From contig JAUNAE010000235.1 of the NCBI GenBank assembly GCA_030527765.1, forward strand, positions 1 to 6,053: DNA of 6,053 nucleotides, written 5' to 3'. A program made the translations under genes and the position numbers. Below, one piece after another: positions 1 to 6,007 of this stretch. Below the pieces are notes generated by a model that ran no database searches, was not told where the DNA came from, and saw nothing but the letters and a program-made list of their open reading frames with translations. The first letter of the stretch is position 1. Every line of letters starts with the position of its first letter. Source of the DNA: Eubacteriales bacterium (GTDB lineage: Bacteria > Bacillota_A > Clostridia > Lachnospirales > Lachnospiraceae).

Positions 1-27
1 GATGAGATCATCGAAAAGATAGGATAA
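1..27 (+). CDS. Possible C-terminal end of an upstream gene (partial)
   Basis: Reading from base 1, the codons give DEIIEKIG and then TAA at 25-27, a charged, helix-like ending typical of a protein C-terminus. Eight codons are too few to identify a product or to be sure they are coding. The 120 bp that follow are AT-rich and carry a promoter-like site, which fits the end of one gene before the next transcription unit. The alternative is that this is simply non-coding sequence. Confidence 0.35.
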   Translation, partial: DEIIEKIG

Positions 28-63
28 AATCAACTGTAATTTTCCGGATTCATTCGATAAATA

Positions 64-90
64 TTGTTGATTGGTTGGCAGATATATAAT
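64..90 (+). promoter_or_regulatory. Putative promoter of the SulP-DUF554 operon
   Basis: A perfect TATAAT -10 box lies at 85-90. The best -35 candidate is TTGTTG at 64-69, which leaves a short 15-bp spacer, so the -35 assignment is weak. Transcription would start near 97, giving a leader of about 50 nt before the transporter ATG at 148. Confidence 0.5.
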
Positions 91-147
91 AGAGTGGATA
101 GCAGACGTTAATATACGATAAAAAAATACTATTTTCAGAGGAGAATC

Positions 148-1793
148 ATGAACACACTTACACCAATGCTATTTACTACAATGAAAAATACAGTGTTCAA
201 AAATTTGTTAAGGACATTGTAGCCGGATTGATCGTCGCTATTATTGCGCTCCCTCTATCCATCGCTCTGGCGCTCGCTTCAGGCGTCAGTCCCGAACAGG
301 GTATCTATACTGCAATCATTGCCGGATTTGTAATTTCGGCACTGGGCGGAAGCCAGGTGCAGATTGCGGGACCGACAGCGGCATTCGCGACGATCGTTGC
401 CGGAATTGTAGCAAAAAGCGGCATGGACGGCCTGATTATTTCTACATTGATCGCAGGCACGATTTTGATCCTGATGGGTGTTCTTCATCTTGGCAGTCTG
501 ATCAAATTTATCCCGTTCACGATTACTTGTGGTTTCACTGCCGGAATTGCTGTGACTATTGTGATCGGTCAGCTGAAAGACTTCTTTGGAATTACATATC
601 CTGCCGGAATGGAGACGATCGAGACAGCAGATAAGATCAGTGCACTGGCTGCCGGCTTTTCCACGTTTTCCATGCACGCATTTATCGTCGGTCTTGTATG
701 TCTGGCTGTGCAGATCATCATGCCGAAGATCTCGAATAAGATTCCGGGATCGCTGGTGGCGGTTATAGTGGGTATTCTTATGGTGAAACTCCTTCCGCTT
801 CAAGTAAATACCATCGGTGATCTGTATTCACTCAGTAACAAGCTGCCGAGCCTCCATATTCCCGCATTCAGCGCAAAGCTGGTCAGAGAGTCATTCTCAA
901 ATGGTGTCACGATTGCTATTCTGGCATCGATCGAGTCTCTTCTGTCCTGTGTGGTTGCGGACGGTATGATTAATGGAAAACATCGTTCCGACGCGGAACT
1001 TGTGGCACAGGGAGCAGGCAACATTGCGTCTGCTTTATTTGGCGGAATTCCCGCGACCGGTGCAATTGCAAGAACAGCGGCAAATATCAAAAACGGCGGA
1101 CGTACTCCCGTTGCGGGAATGGTACATGCAATCGTTCTGGCAATCATCCTGGTTGTTCTGATGCCGTATGCCGGATGGATCCCGATGCCGACCATCGCAG
1201 CAATTCTGTTTATGGTTGCATATAATATGTCCGGTTGGAGAACATTTGTGAGACTGATCAGGACTGCACCTAAGAGCGACATCATTGTACTGATGACGAC
1301 ATTTGTACTGACCGTTGTCTTTGACCTTGTTGTTGCAATCGAGGTCGGCATGCTTCTGGCCTGCCTGCTTTTCATCAAGCGTTCCAGCGAGCAGATGGAA
1401 ATTCGAGGATGGGTCCTTCCCGAGAATGTGGATGACGAGAATGAAAGAGCTCGACTTATGGAGCTTCCGAAAAGTATTGCTGTCTATGAGATCACCGGAC
1501 CGATGTTCTTCGGTGCTGCGTCTGAGATCGGTAAAATTGCAGTCAGAAAGAAGACAAAGTGTTTGATCATTCGTATGAGAGGTGTTCCGTCATTGGATAT
1601 CACTGCGTTTAATTCACTTAAACAGGTTTGCGAGGACAAAAGACGTGCCGGAATTCGTGTGATCTTATCCCATGTAAATGAGCAGCCCATGAAGATGATG
1701 GAAAAGGCCGGATTTATCGAGGAGATAGGGCAGGAGAATTTCTGCGATAATATTGAGCAGGCTATGGAGCTTGCAAAAGAATACGTAAAGTGA
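148..1793 (+). CDS. SulP/SLC26 family anion transporter with STAS domain, frame-disrupted near the N-terminus
   Basis: This is an inner-membrane anion transporter or permease of the SulP family. Family members carry sulfate, bicarbonate or dicarboxylates, and the substrate here cannot be told. The body (228-1793) has many hydrophobic helices, the early signature SGVSPEQGIYTAI, and GGSQVQIAGPTAAF, the conserved GP-containing half-helix of the transport core. A cytoplasmic STAS domain fills about the last 109 residues, with VPSLDITAF at the usual regulatory loop. The expected start is ATG 148, with GAGGAG at 138-143. It reads MNTLTPMLFTTMK, like family N-termini, but hits TAG at 220-222 after 24 codons. 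The family-like continuation KYSVQKFVKDIVAG is one frame back, and no ATG, GTG or TTG precedes TTG 228 in that frame. One extra A in the 184-188 run would restore a protein of about 548 residues, the normal family length. It is either a sequencing indel, a true frameshift mutation or recoding. Translation from TTG 228 would drop conserved residues. The family call is certain; the start is not. Confidence 0.93.
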
Positions 1794-1821
1794 TCTACGT
1801 ACAAAAGAGAGGATTAGTTGC

Positions 1822-2553
1822 ATGCCAACAGGAATAATTATCAATGTGTTATCCGTAGCTCTCGGCGGTCTGGTCGGAGCTGTCGCAGGTCATAAGCTGA
1901 GCTTTGACTTCAAGGAAAAGCTGAATATGGTTTTCGGTGCCTGCGCCATGACGATGGGGATCGCGTCCATCGTACTTATGGAAAATATGCCAGCTGTTAT
2001 CTTTTCCGTTGTCGTCGGAACAGCTGTCGGACTTGCTATCCGCTTCGGTGATCTGATCTCAATGGGATGCGCGAAGATGGAAAAGCTTGTCAGCCGAATC
2101 CTGCCAAAACAGAATTCCGATCTCTCGGAAAACGAGTTTCGTGAAACACTGATCACAATCATTGTACTTTTTTGCGCAAGCGGTACGGGAATTTACGGCT
2201 CCATTGTTTCCGGTATGACAGGAGAGCAGTCGATTCTTATTTCCAAATCGATCCTTGACTTCTTCACCGCGATCATCTTCGCCTGTATTCTGGGAGCGGT
2301 CGTCTCCTTTATTGCAGTGCCGCAGTTTATCATTTTCATGATTTTATTTTTCGCAGCCGGAGTGATCTATCCGCTCACCACACCTGCGATGATCAATGAC
2401 TTCAAGGCATGCGGCGGAGTGCTGCTTCTCGCAACCGGATTCCGTATGATCAAGGTTAAAATGTTCCCGACCGCAGACATGATTCCGGCTATGGTAATTG
2501 TCATGCCTGTCAGCTGGTTCTGGATGAACTTTGTTATGCCGCTTGTCGGCTGA
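1822..2553 (+). CDS. DUF554 family membrane protein (YqgA/YdfK-like)
   Basis: A 243-residue polytopic membrane protein of the DUF554 family, whose function is not established. It begins MPTGIIINVLSVALGGLVGA, the usual family opening (MxGTxxN then a Gly-rich helix). About seven hydrophobic segments are visible, near residues 5-22, 33-53, 57-74, 107-127, 144-165, 166-185 and 218-240. A basic, charged cytoplasmic loop lies at about 75-106. The GTGIYGSIVSG stretch after helix 4 and the NDFKACGGVLLLATGFRM segment near 191-208 match conserved family positions. The length is normal. The start ATG is preceded by GAGAGG at 1807-1812 with 9-nt spacing. It lies 28 bp after the SulP stop with no terminator between, so the two genes are probably co-transcribed, which hints at a shared role at the membrane. 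That role is inference only. Confidence 0.9.
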   Translation: MPTGIIINVLSVALGGLVGAVAGHKLSFDFKEKLNMVFGACAMTMGIASIVLMENMPAVIFSVVVGTAVGLAIRFGDLISMGCAKMEKLVSRILPKQNSDLSENEFRETLITIIVLFCASGTGIYGSIVSGMTGEQSILISKSILDFFTAIIFACILGAVVSFIAVPQFIIFMILFFAAGVIYPLTTPAMINDFKACGGVLLLATGFRMIKVKMFPTADMIPAMVIVMPVSWFWMNFVMPLVG

Positions 2554-2559
2554 TTTGAC

Positions 2560-2600
2560 AAGACCCTGTGGCAGTAGCTGCAGGGTCTTATTTTATTATA
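2560..2600 (+). terminator. Rho-independent terminator of the SulP-DUF554 operon
   Basis: The arms AAGACCCTG (2560-2568) and CAGGGTCTT (2581-2589) pair perfectly. The stem extends through two G-T wobbles and two G-C pairs to a four-base loop at 2573-2576. It is followed by the T-rich tail ATTTTATTAT. It begins 6 bp after the DUF554 stop codon. Confidence 0.9.
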
Positions 2601-2656
2601 GAAAAGTTCAACAAGTTGATAAAATACATTGACAAACAATAAGATTAATCGATGAA

Positions 2657-2685
2657 TTGACAAAAATACGAAAAAGCCATAACAT
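2657..2685 (+). promoter_or_regulatory. Putative promoter upstream of the small ORF and hydrolase
   Basis: A consensus TTGACA at 2657-2662 is followed after 17 bp by TAACAT at 2680-2685, matching four of six consensus -10 bases. The -10 lies inside a perfect palindrome, so binding there would block RNA polymerase. A second TTGACA 28 bp upstream has no good -10 partner. Confidence 0.5.
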
Positions 2686-2692
2686 TGTTATG
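2678..2692. promoter_or_regulatory. 15-bp perfect palindrome, possible operator
   Basis: CATAACA (2678-2684) and TGTTATG (2686-2692) are exact reverse complements around a single T, a 7-1-7 dyad. It covers the putative -10 box at 2680-2685. The geometry recalls Fur-family boxes, but the bases do not match any consensus I know. The binding protein is unknown and no regulator gene lies next to it in the window. Confidence 0.45.
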
Positions 2693-2756
2693 AATAAAAT
2701 GTTAGCGTAATCTAACTCTTGATAGATGAACCATACACAAGGAGAACTGATTAGCG

Positions 2757-2837
2757 ATGAAGACTGAGGAACTTCAAAAAAGTATACATAGATATACAAA
2801 ATTGTTTTCAGAAACTTTGGAACAAAAGCTGTCATGA
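2757..2837 (+). CDS. Small ORF of 26 residues, hypothetical or the start of a decayed gene
   Basis: ATG 2757 is preceded by a good AAGGAGA site (2739-2745) at 11-nt spacing. It encodes 26 residues beginning MKTEELQKSIHRYTKLF and ending ETLEQKLS, a charged amphipathic helix with no signal or membrane segment, before TGA at 2835-2837. I do not recognise it. The next frame over, from 2833, continues with DVITRK, a TAG at 2854, then ELARPEIFDQCKEQNLG and a TAA at 2908. That second stretch also looks protein-like, so the two pieces may be one gene of about 50 codons broken by a frameshift and a stop. It may equally be a real micropeptide or chance. It sits between the putative promoter and the hydrolase gene and would be co-transcribed with it. 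Confidence 0.35.
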   Translation: MKTEELQKSIHRYTKLFSETLEQKLS

Positions 2838-2910
2838 TGTGATTACTCGTAAATAGGAACTTGCAAGACCGGAGATTTTTGATCAGTGTAAAGAACAGAA
2901 CCTAGGGTAA
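2838..2910 (+). pseudogene. Possible decayed C-terminal continuation of the small ORF
   Basis: In the frame of base 2833, codons through 2907 read DVITRK, stop, then ELARPEIFDQCKEQNLG before TAA at 2908-2910. The run has no start codon or RBS of its own. It makes sense only as the tail of the ORF at 2757 after an indel and a nonsense change. The evidence is compositional only, and the family is not recognised. Confidence 0.22.
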
Positions 2911-2930
2911 CGTTTGTAACGGAGGATAGC

Positions 2931-3701
2931 ATGGAATTTACAGAGTTCGGAAAAGAAAATAATAAAACAATGCTGTTGTTGCCGGGAACCTGCTGCAGCT
3001 GGCAGGTTAACTTCGGGCGAGTGCTTGATGAATTAAAGAAGCAGTACCACTTGATTTGTGTGAACTATGACGGCTTTGACGGATCGGAAAACGACTTTTC
3101 CGATATGCTGACTGTTACAGCTAAAATTGAAAACTATATACTGGAGAACCATGGCGGTCAGGTAGATGGAGCATATGGATCTTCCCTTGGCGGAAGCTTT
3201 GTGGGATTGCTGATACAGAGGAAAAGAATCCATATCAATCATGGATTTATCGGGAGCTCCGACCTTGACCAGACAGGAAAAATCGTCGGCAAAATTCAGG
3301 CAGCGATCATTTCAAATCTTCTTTACCACTCAGGTAAGAGTGAAAAAGGGAAAAAGCGACTGATCAATGCATTGAAAAAAGGAATTCATATGGAGGATAC
3401 CTCCGGGTTGGAGGCCATGATGAATGATTTGACATGCCATATTTCTCACCTGACGAAGGAAAATGTTTACAACCAGTTTTATTCAGACTTAATTACACCG
3501 TTGGAAGATCAAATTGACGTCGCGAACACAACTGTGCATGTGATTTATGCATTGAAGATGGGCGAAAAATATGAAAAACGCTATCGACAGCATTTCAGAA
3601 ACCCTGATATTCATGAACTGGATATGCAGCATGAGGCATGGATGTTTGACAGGGAATGGGAAGCACCTGTTTTGCGTGTGATTGAAGAATGCATGGAGTA
3701 A
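2931..3701 (+). CDS. Alpha/beta hydrolase fold protein
   Basis: A 256-residue cytoplasmic protein with the layout of small clostridial alpha/beta hydrolases, predicted to be an esterase- or lipase-like hydrolase of unknown substrate. Strand beta-3 and the oxyanion loop are at residues 14-20 (MLLLPGT, in place of the common HG). The next strand is LICVNYDGFDGS (41-52). The nucleophile elbow GSSLG is at 83-87, making Ser85 the likely nucleophile. The C-terminal MQHEAWMF segment offers His234 as the catalytic His. The acid is not obvious: the preceding strand ends YALKMGEKYEKRY, a pattern common in this clostridial group, where Glu212 or a later Asp could serve. No signal peptide or membrane segment is present. 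GGAGGA at 2921-2926 supports ATG 2931. A terminator-like hairpin lies about 140 bp downstream. The fold call is solid; function and substrate are unknown. Confidence 0.85.
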   Translation: MEFTEFGKENNKTMLLLPGTCCSWQVNFGRVLDELKKQYHLICVNYDGFDGSENDFSDMLTVTAKIENYILENHGGQVDGAYGSSLGGSFVGLLIQRKRIHINHGFIGSSDLDQTGKIVGKIQAAIISNLLYHSGKSEKGKKRLINALKKGIHMEDTSGLEAMMNDLTCHISHLTKENVYNQFYSDLITPLEDQIDVANTTVHVIYALKMGEKYEKRYRQHFRNPDIHELDMQHEAWMFDREWEAPVLRVIEECME

Positions 3702-3839
3702 AGTAAATGAATCATACCGGGGAAAGGTATTGTCTTTTCTGCATCGGTAACAAAACTCTCAAATATTTCATTGCTTGATTCATCAAATTTTTACAGGTAA
3801 GCCAACCGGTGGAACATGAGAATTTCATAATTTGATTTC

Positions 3840-3874
3840 AAGGCATTAATCAGAAAATGGTCGATGCCTTTTTT
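3840..3874 (+). terminator. Probable rho-independent terminator after the hydrolase gene
   Basis: AAGGCAT (3840-3846) pairs with ATGCCTT (3864-3870), extended by one T-G wobble. The loop is about 15 nt, and the T run continues from the stem to 3874. The stem is shorter and the loop longer than ideal, and it lies 138 bp after the hydrolase stop. Confidence 0.6.
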
Positions 3875-3883
3875 CGTGCGAAA

Positions 3884-3919
3884 ATCATTTCTTATACGGG
3901 CTGAAAAATAAGAAATGAT
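3884..3919. repeat. Perfect 12-bp inverted repeat with 12-nt loop
   Basis: ATCATTTCTTAT (3884-3895) and ATAAGAAATGAT (3908-3919) are exact reverse complements around a 12-nt loop. No T run follows on the plus strand, and only a TTT follows on the minus strand, so it is a poor terminator. It directly abuts the TTTTCG-TG-CGAAAA dyad. It could be an operator, an RNA-stabilising or processing hairpin, or a remnant of a small mobile repeat. Confidence 0.6.
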
Positions 3920-3954
3920 GTAGAAGATATTCAGACATTGGTGGAAACTCGAAA

Positions 3955-3981
3955 TTGGGACGCATTAATAATATATATAAT
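3955..3981 (+). promoter_or_regulatory. Putative promoter of the metalloprotease gene
   Basis: A perfect TATAAT -10 box lies at 3976-3981 within an alternating AT stretch. The best -35 is TTGGGA at 3955-3960 with a short 15-bp spacer. The start point would fall near 3988, leaving a leader of about 44 nt that includes a purine-rich Shine-Dalgarno region. Confidence 0.5.
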
Positions 3982-4031
3982 AATCTGTATTAAGAAATTA
4001 GCAGAGTTGGAGTTGGGAGAAAGGGGGAATA

Positions 4032-5210
4032 ATGAAAAATAACCATTCGTGGCGAAAGATCATCGCATTCATTATTGGAATTCCGATATTGATCGTTCTT
4101 GTTTTTATTGTCGGAGTAACCGCTCTGATTATTTTAAAAGATATTCGACGTGATCCGACGCCTGCAGTAACAGAACCTAAAACATATACAATGGATGAAT
4201 TGATACCTTTTGATATAGCGGATTCACAGGAAGATCTGCCCGTAAGTGCATATACTGATACACGGAGCGGCAGATTTGGGAAATTAGTTATCTATGACAT
4301 GGATCAGTATGATCTCGCGTATGGAGATGAAAGAATTACTCGTGAGGATATAAAGAGCGTCATATACGGAAATTCAAAAATCCCCGAACAATACCGGTCA
4401 CTTCTCAGTGAATTCACAGAAATGGTATTGGATACTTATCCGGATCTGGACCTTCGACCGTTATATCATAATCTTCAGACGCTTGAAGTAATCGAGAGCG
4501 ACAATGATCTAATGTGGAAATCTGTCAGTAATCTTTCCTACGGCTGTTACCGCATTGATGAAAACAAAATCTATGTAAAAGAAAATTTTGAATTTAATAA
4601 ACACACATGGGCCTATCAGGTTATCATGCATGAATTTGCACACTGTGCGAGATCATCACGGGCTTTAGATCGAATTGAAATTGGCAGCAGTGAACTTTAT
4701 TATGACAGTGTGATTCTAAATGAGGCTCTGAATTCTCTGTTTACCGTTCAAATTTTTGATTATGAGGAGCGTGATATAGCTTATCAGCTTCAGAGCAACA
4801 TGGTTCAGGTCATGATCAATTGCATGAATCAGGACCCTTCCCAACAGGGATATTATAATTATGATGATTATATGAGGCACAGCAATTCCTATTTTTTCAA
4901 AAAGCTCGACGAATTTAATGGGAATCACAATTATGCCTGGGCAATGATCCGACTCATGGAAGTGCAATACAATGATTATCACAATGATGAATATGAGATC
5001 GAGCAAGAATATTTTTATCCGCTCTATGATTATATCGCGCAAATGTATTATCGCACGCATATCACAGACAACATGTCGAGAGAAGAGTGTGAGGCAGTGG
5101 CCGACGAACTGATAGAGCAGGTCACTTATGACGTCCCGGAAGAGTATAAACTGGAGACAGAAGAATTTTATCGTTATCTGGAAAAATATTTAAATGAAGG
5201 GACAAAATAA
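4032..5210 (+). CDS. Membrane-anchored putative zinc metalloprotease (HExxH, gluzincin-like)
   Basis: A 392-residue protein with a short basic N-terminus (K2, R8, K9) and one hydrophobic helix at about 9-36, then a long acidic, Tyr/Asp/Glu-rich soluble domain. By the positive-inside rule this domain faces outward, and no cleavage site is evident. HEFAH at residues 200-204 (in QVIMHEFAHCA) is the zinc-binding HExxH helix, with His200 and His204 as ligands and Glu201 as catalytic base. Glu231 in LNEALNS, 27 residues after the second His, fits the third ligand of gluzincins such as thermolysin, whose helix carries NEA. A mixed-strand segment before the motif (about 167-186) would supply the edge strand. 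The start is supported by AAGGGGG at 4021-4027. The gene has its own promoter-like TATAAT and appears monocistronic. The substrate is unknown, possibly a cell-wall or extracellular peptide. I do not recognise a named family; the enzyme class rests on the motif and spacing. Confidence 0.8.
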   Translation: MKNNHSWRKIIAFIIGIPILIVLVFIVGVTALIILKDIRRDPTPAVTEPKTYTMDELIPFDIADSQEDLPVSAYTDTRSGRFGKLVIYDMDQYDLAYGDERITREDIKSVIYGNSKIPEQYRSLLSEFTEMVLDTYPDLDLRPLYHNLQTLEVIESDNDLMWKSVSNLSYGCYRIDENKIYVKENFEFNKHTWAYQVIMHEFAHCARSSRALDRIEIGSSELYYDSVILNEALNSLFTVQIFDYEERDIAYQLQSNMVQVMINCMNQDPSQQGYYNYDDYMRHSNSYFFKKLDEFNGNHNYAWAMIRLMEVQYNDYHNDEYEIEQEYFYPLYDYIAQMYYRTHITDNMSREECEAVADELIEQVTYDVPEEYKLETEEFYRYLEKYLNEGTK

Positions 5211-5273
5211 GATCAGGCAAAACGAGAGACAATGGCAGATCGAAATTTGTGATTCTATCAGGTTTTCTTATAA

Positions 5274-5297
5274 GGGCATGAAAAAGCCCGTATTTCT
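5274..5297 (+). terminator. Weak terminator-like hairpin after the metalloprotease gene
   Basis: GGGC (5274-5277) pairs with GCCC (5286-5289) around an A-rich 8-nt loop, followed by GTATTTCT. The four-pair stem and short T stretch make this marginal. It is the only plus-strand candidate in the convergent gap after 5210. Confidence 0.25.
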
Positions 5298-5302
5298 GCA
5301 GG

Positions 5303-5340
5303 CATAAAATAAGCATCGGCCATTCCTGAGCGATGCTTAT
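5303..5340 (-). terminator. Terminator of the flavin reductase gene (minus strand)
   Basis: ATAAGCATCG (5309-5318) and CGATGCTTAT (5331-5340) form a perfect 10-bp stem with a 12-nt loop. Read on the minus strand, the stem starts 25 nt after the flavin reductase stop and is followed by TTTATG, which together with the stem end gives a T-rich tail. On the plus strand it is followed by GAAAAATTAT, so it terminates mainly the minus-strand transcript. Confidence 0.65.
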
Positions 5341-5365
5341 GAAAAATTATCTTTTCAACGAATGA

Positions 5366-5932
5366 TTATTTTTTGAGCTGTAAGCCATCCTTGAATGCAT
5401 CACCTACACGCTCAGATACTTTATAGTAACCATGTGTATATGGATCGAATGCAATAGCTTCAACTTTTGAGATATTAATCTTATCACCATCCATTACAGT
5501 TTCGTCTACGGATGTATTTACTACCTTGGCAATAACACCAACACCGTATTCGTTTTCCTGGTATTCTACGAATTCACATTCAAAAGCAATGGGAAATTCA
5601 TTGATAATAGGTGCATCCACTTTTTCTGATTTTGTTGCTGTAAGGCCAGACGCTTCGAATTTACCGGTTGTATTGTTTCCAGACACTACGCCGAAGTAAT
5701 CAGCTTCTACAACGTGTGCAGCATCAGCGATGCTTACCGTGAAGGCTTTTCTTGCAATAATATTTTTAACGGTTTTATGACTTTTCGTAAGCTGAAGAGC
5801 AACATGATTTCTAGCCTGCATTGTACCCCATGCCGCATTCATGACATTTACACTGCCATCCTCGTTATACGTAGCAATCATAAGTACCGGCATGGGAAAA
5901 ATAGATTCTGTTTGTTTTATATCTTTTCTCAT
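5366..5932 (-). CDS. Flavin reductase-like FMN-binding family protein (flavoredoxin type)
   Basis: A 188-residue soluble protein of the flavin reductase-like split-barrel family, which binds FMN and moves electrons from NAD(P)H or ferredoxin-type donors to acceptors. The N-terminal half carries the family pattern: FPMPVLMIATYNEDGSVNVM (12-31), the NAAWGTM strand, and SHKTVKNI (51-58), a loop near the FMN phosphate in relatives. Residues of the YFGVVSGNNTTGKFEASGLT stretch (79-98) match the usual G-x-x-S...K-F-E...G-L region. ECEFVEYQENEYGVGVIAKVVNTSVDE (about 118-144) is the later barrel strand pair. The length is normal for the clostridial group. AAAGGAGA (plus-strand 5941-5948) lies 8-9 nt before the ATG. 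The gene is convergent with the metalloprotease gene and is preceded by a repeat-rich control region shared with a divergent gene. The redox partner and physiological substrate are unknown; quinone or disulfide stress is an inference from that layout. Confidence 0.9.
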   Translation of the reverse strand: MRKDIKQTESIFPMPVLMIATYNEDGSVNVMNAAWGTMQARNHVALQLTKSHKTVKNIIARKAFTVSIADAAHVVEADYFGVVSGNNTTGKFEASGLTATKSEKVDAPIINEFPIAFECEFVEYQENEYGVGVIAKVVNTSVDETVMDGDKINISKVEAIAFDPYTHGYYKVSERVGDAFKDGLQLKK

Positions 5933-5972
5933 AATAGGGATCTCCTTTGATGTTGTATCTGAAGTGTTTTTT

Positions 5973-6001
5973 ATGCTATCATTTTACAAATTTATAATCA
6001 A
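5973..6001 (-). promoter_or_regulatory. Putative promoter of the flavin reductase gene
   Basis: On the minus strand TTGATT (plus 5996-6001) is followed after 17 bp by TAGCAT (plus 5973-5978), each matching four of six consensus bases. Transcription would start near 5966, giving a leader of about 34 nt. The -35 overlaps the TATAAT of the divergent promoter. Confidence 0.5.
5993..5998 (+). promoter_or_regulatory. -10 box of a divergent plus-strand promoter
   Basis: TATAAT at 5993-5998 is a perfect -10 reading rightward. No good -35 is found at normal spacing (TTTATG at 5970-5975 is poor), so it may need an activator or be weak. It would give a transcript starting near 6005 that runs through the ACTT/AAGT repeats into the RBS at the window edge. 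Confidence 0.4.
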
Positions 6002-6007
6002 GTACCC

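Larger units (their letters stand above)
2601..2756. other. AT-rich intergenic control region
   Basis: No convincing gene is seen on either strand. The stretch holds two TTGACA hexamers (2629-2634 and 2657-2662), a 15-bp palindrome (2678-2692), a small inverted repeat GTTAG-6-CTAAC (2701-2716) and an RBS-like AAGGAGA (2739-2745). It looks like the regulatory region of the small ORF and hydrolase unit downstream. Confidence 0.6.
3702..4031. other. Hairpin-rich intergenic region of about 330 bp
   Basis: I see no supported gene on either strand. The gap holds a weak inverted repeat ATACC-7-GGTAT (3714-3730), a terminator-like hairpin (3840-3874), a TTTTCG-TG-CGAAAA dyad (3871-3884), a long perfect hairpin (3884-3919) and a promoter-like TATAAT (3976-3981) before the metalloprotease gene. 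Confidence 0.6.

Noticed and set aside
279..1378. Long minus-strand ORFs opposite the SulP gene (174 and 192 codons)
   Set aside because: They are shadows of the strongly coding plus strand, with residue compositions typical of antisense frames and no RBS.
2608..2835. Minus-strand ORF of 75 codons
   Set aside because: It has no Shine-Dalgarno site before its ATG, its composition is what antisense AT-rich DNA gives, and it overlaps the promoter, palindrome and plus-strand small ORF.
3714..3740. ATACC-7-GGTAT followed by TGTCTTTT as a terminator right after the hydrolase gene
   Set aside because: The stem is only five pairs and the T stretch is interrupted; the hairpin at 3840 is a better terminator.
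3618..3790. Open minus-strand frame with protein-like text (KFDESSNEIFESF, IPFPGMIH) running antisense into the hydrolase 3' end
   Set aside because: It has no start codon with an RBS, a stop separates it from similar text further upstream, and half of it is antisense to the real hydrolase. I cannot tell it from chance, though a translated search would be cheap.
4716..5060. Minus-strand ORF rich in Ile (114 codons)
   Set aside because: It is antisense to the metalloprotease; the Ile runs are the reverse complement of its many Asp, Asn and Tyr codons (GAT, AAT, TAT), and there is no RBS.
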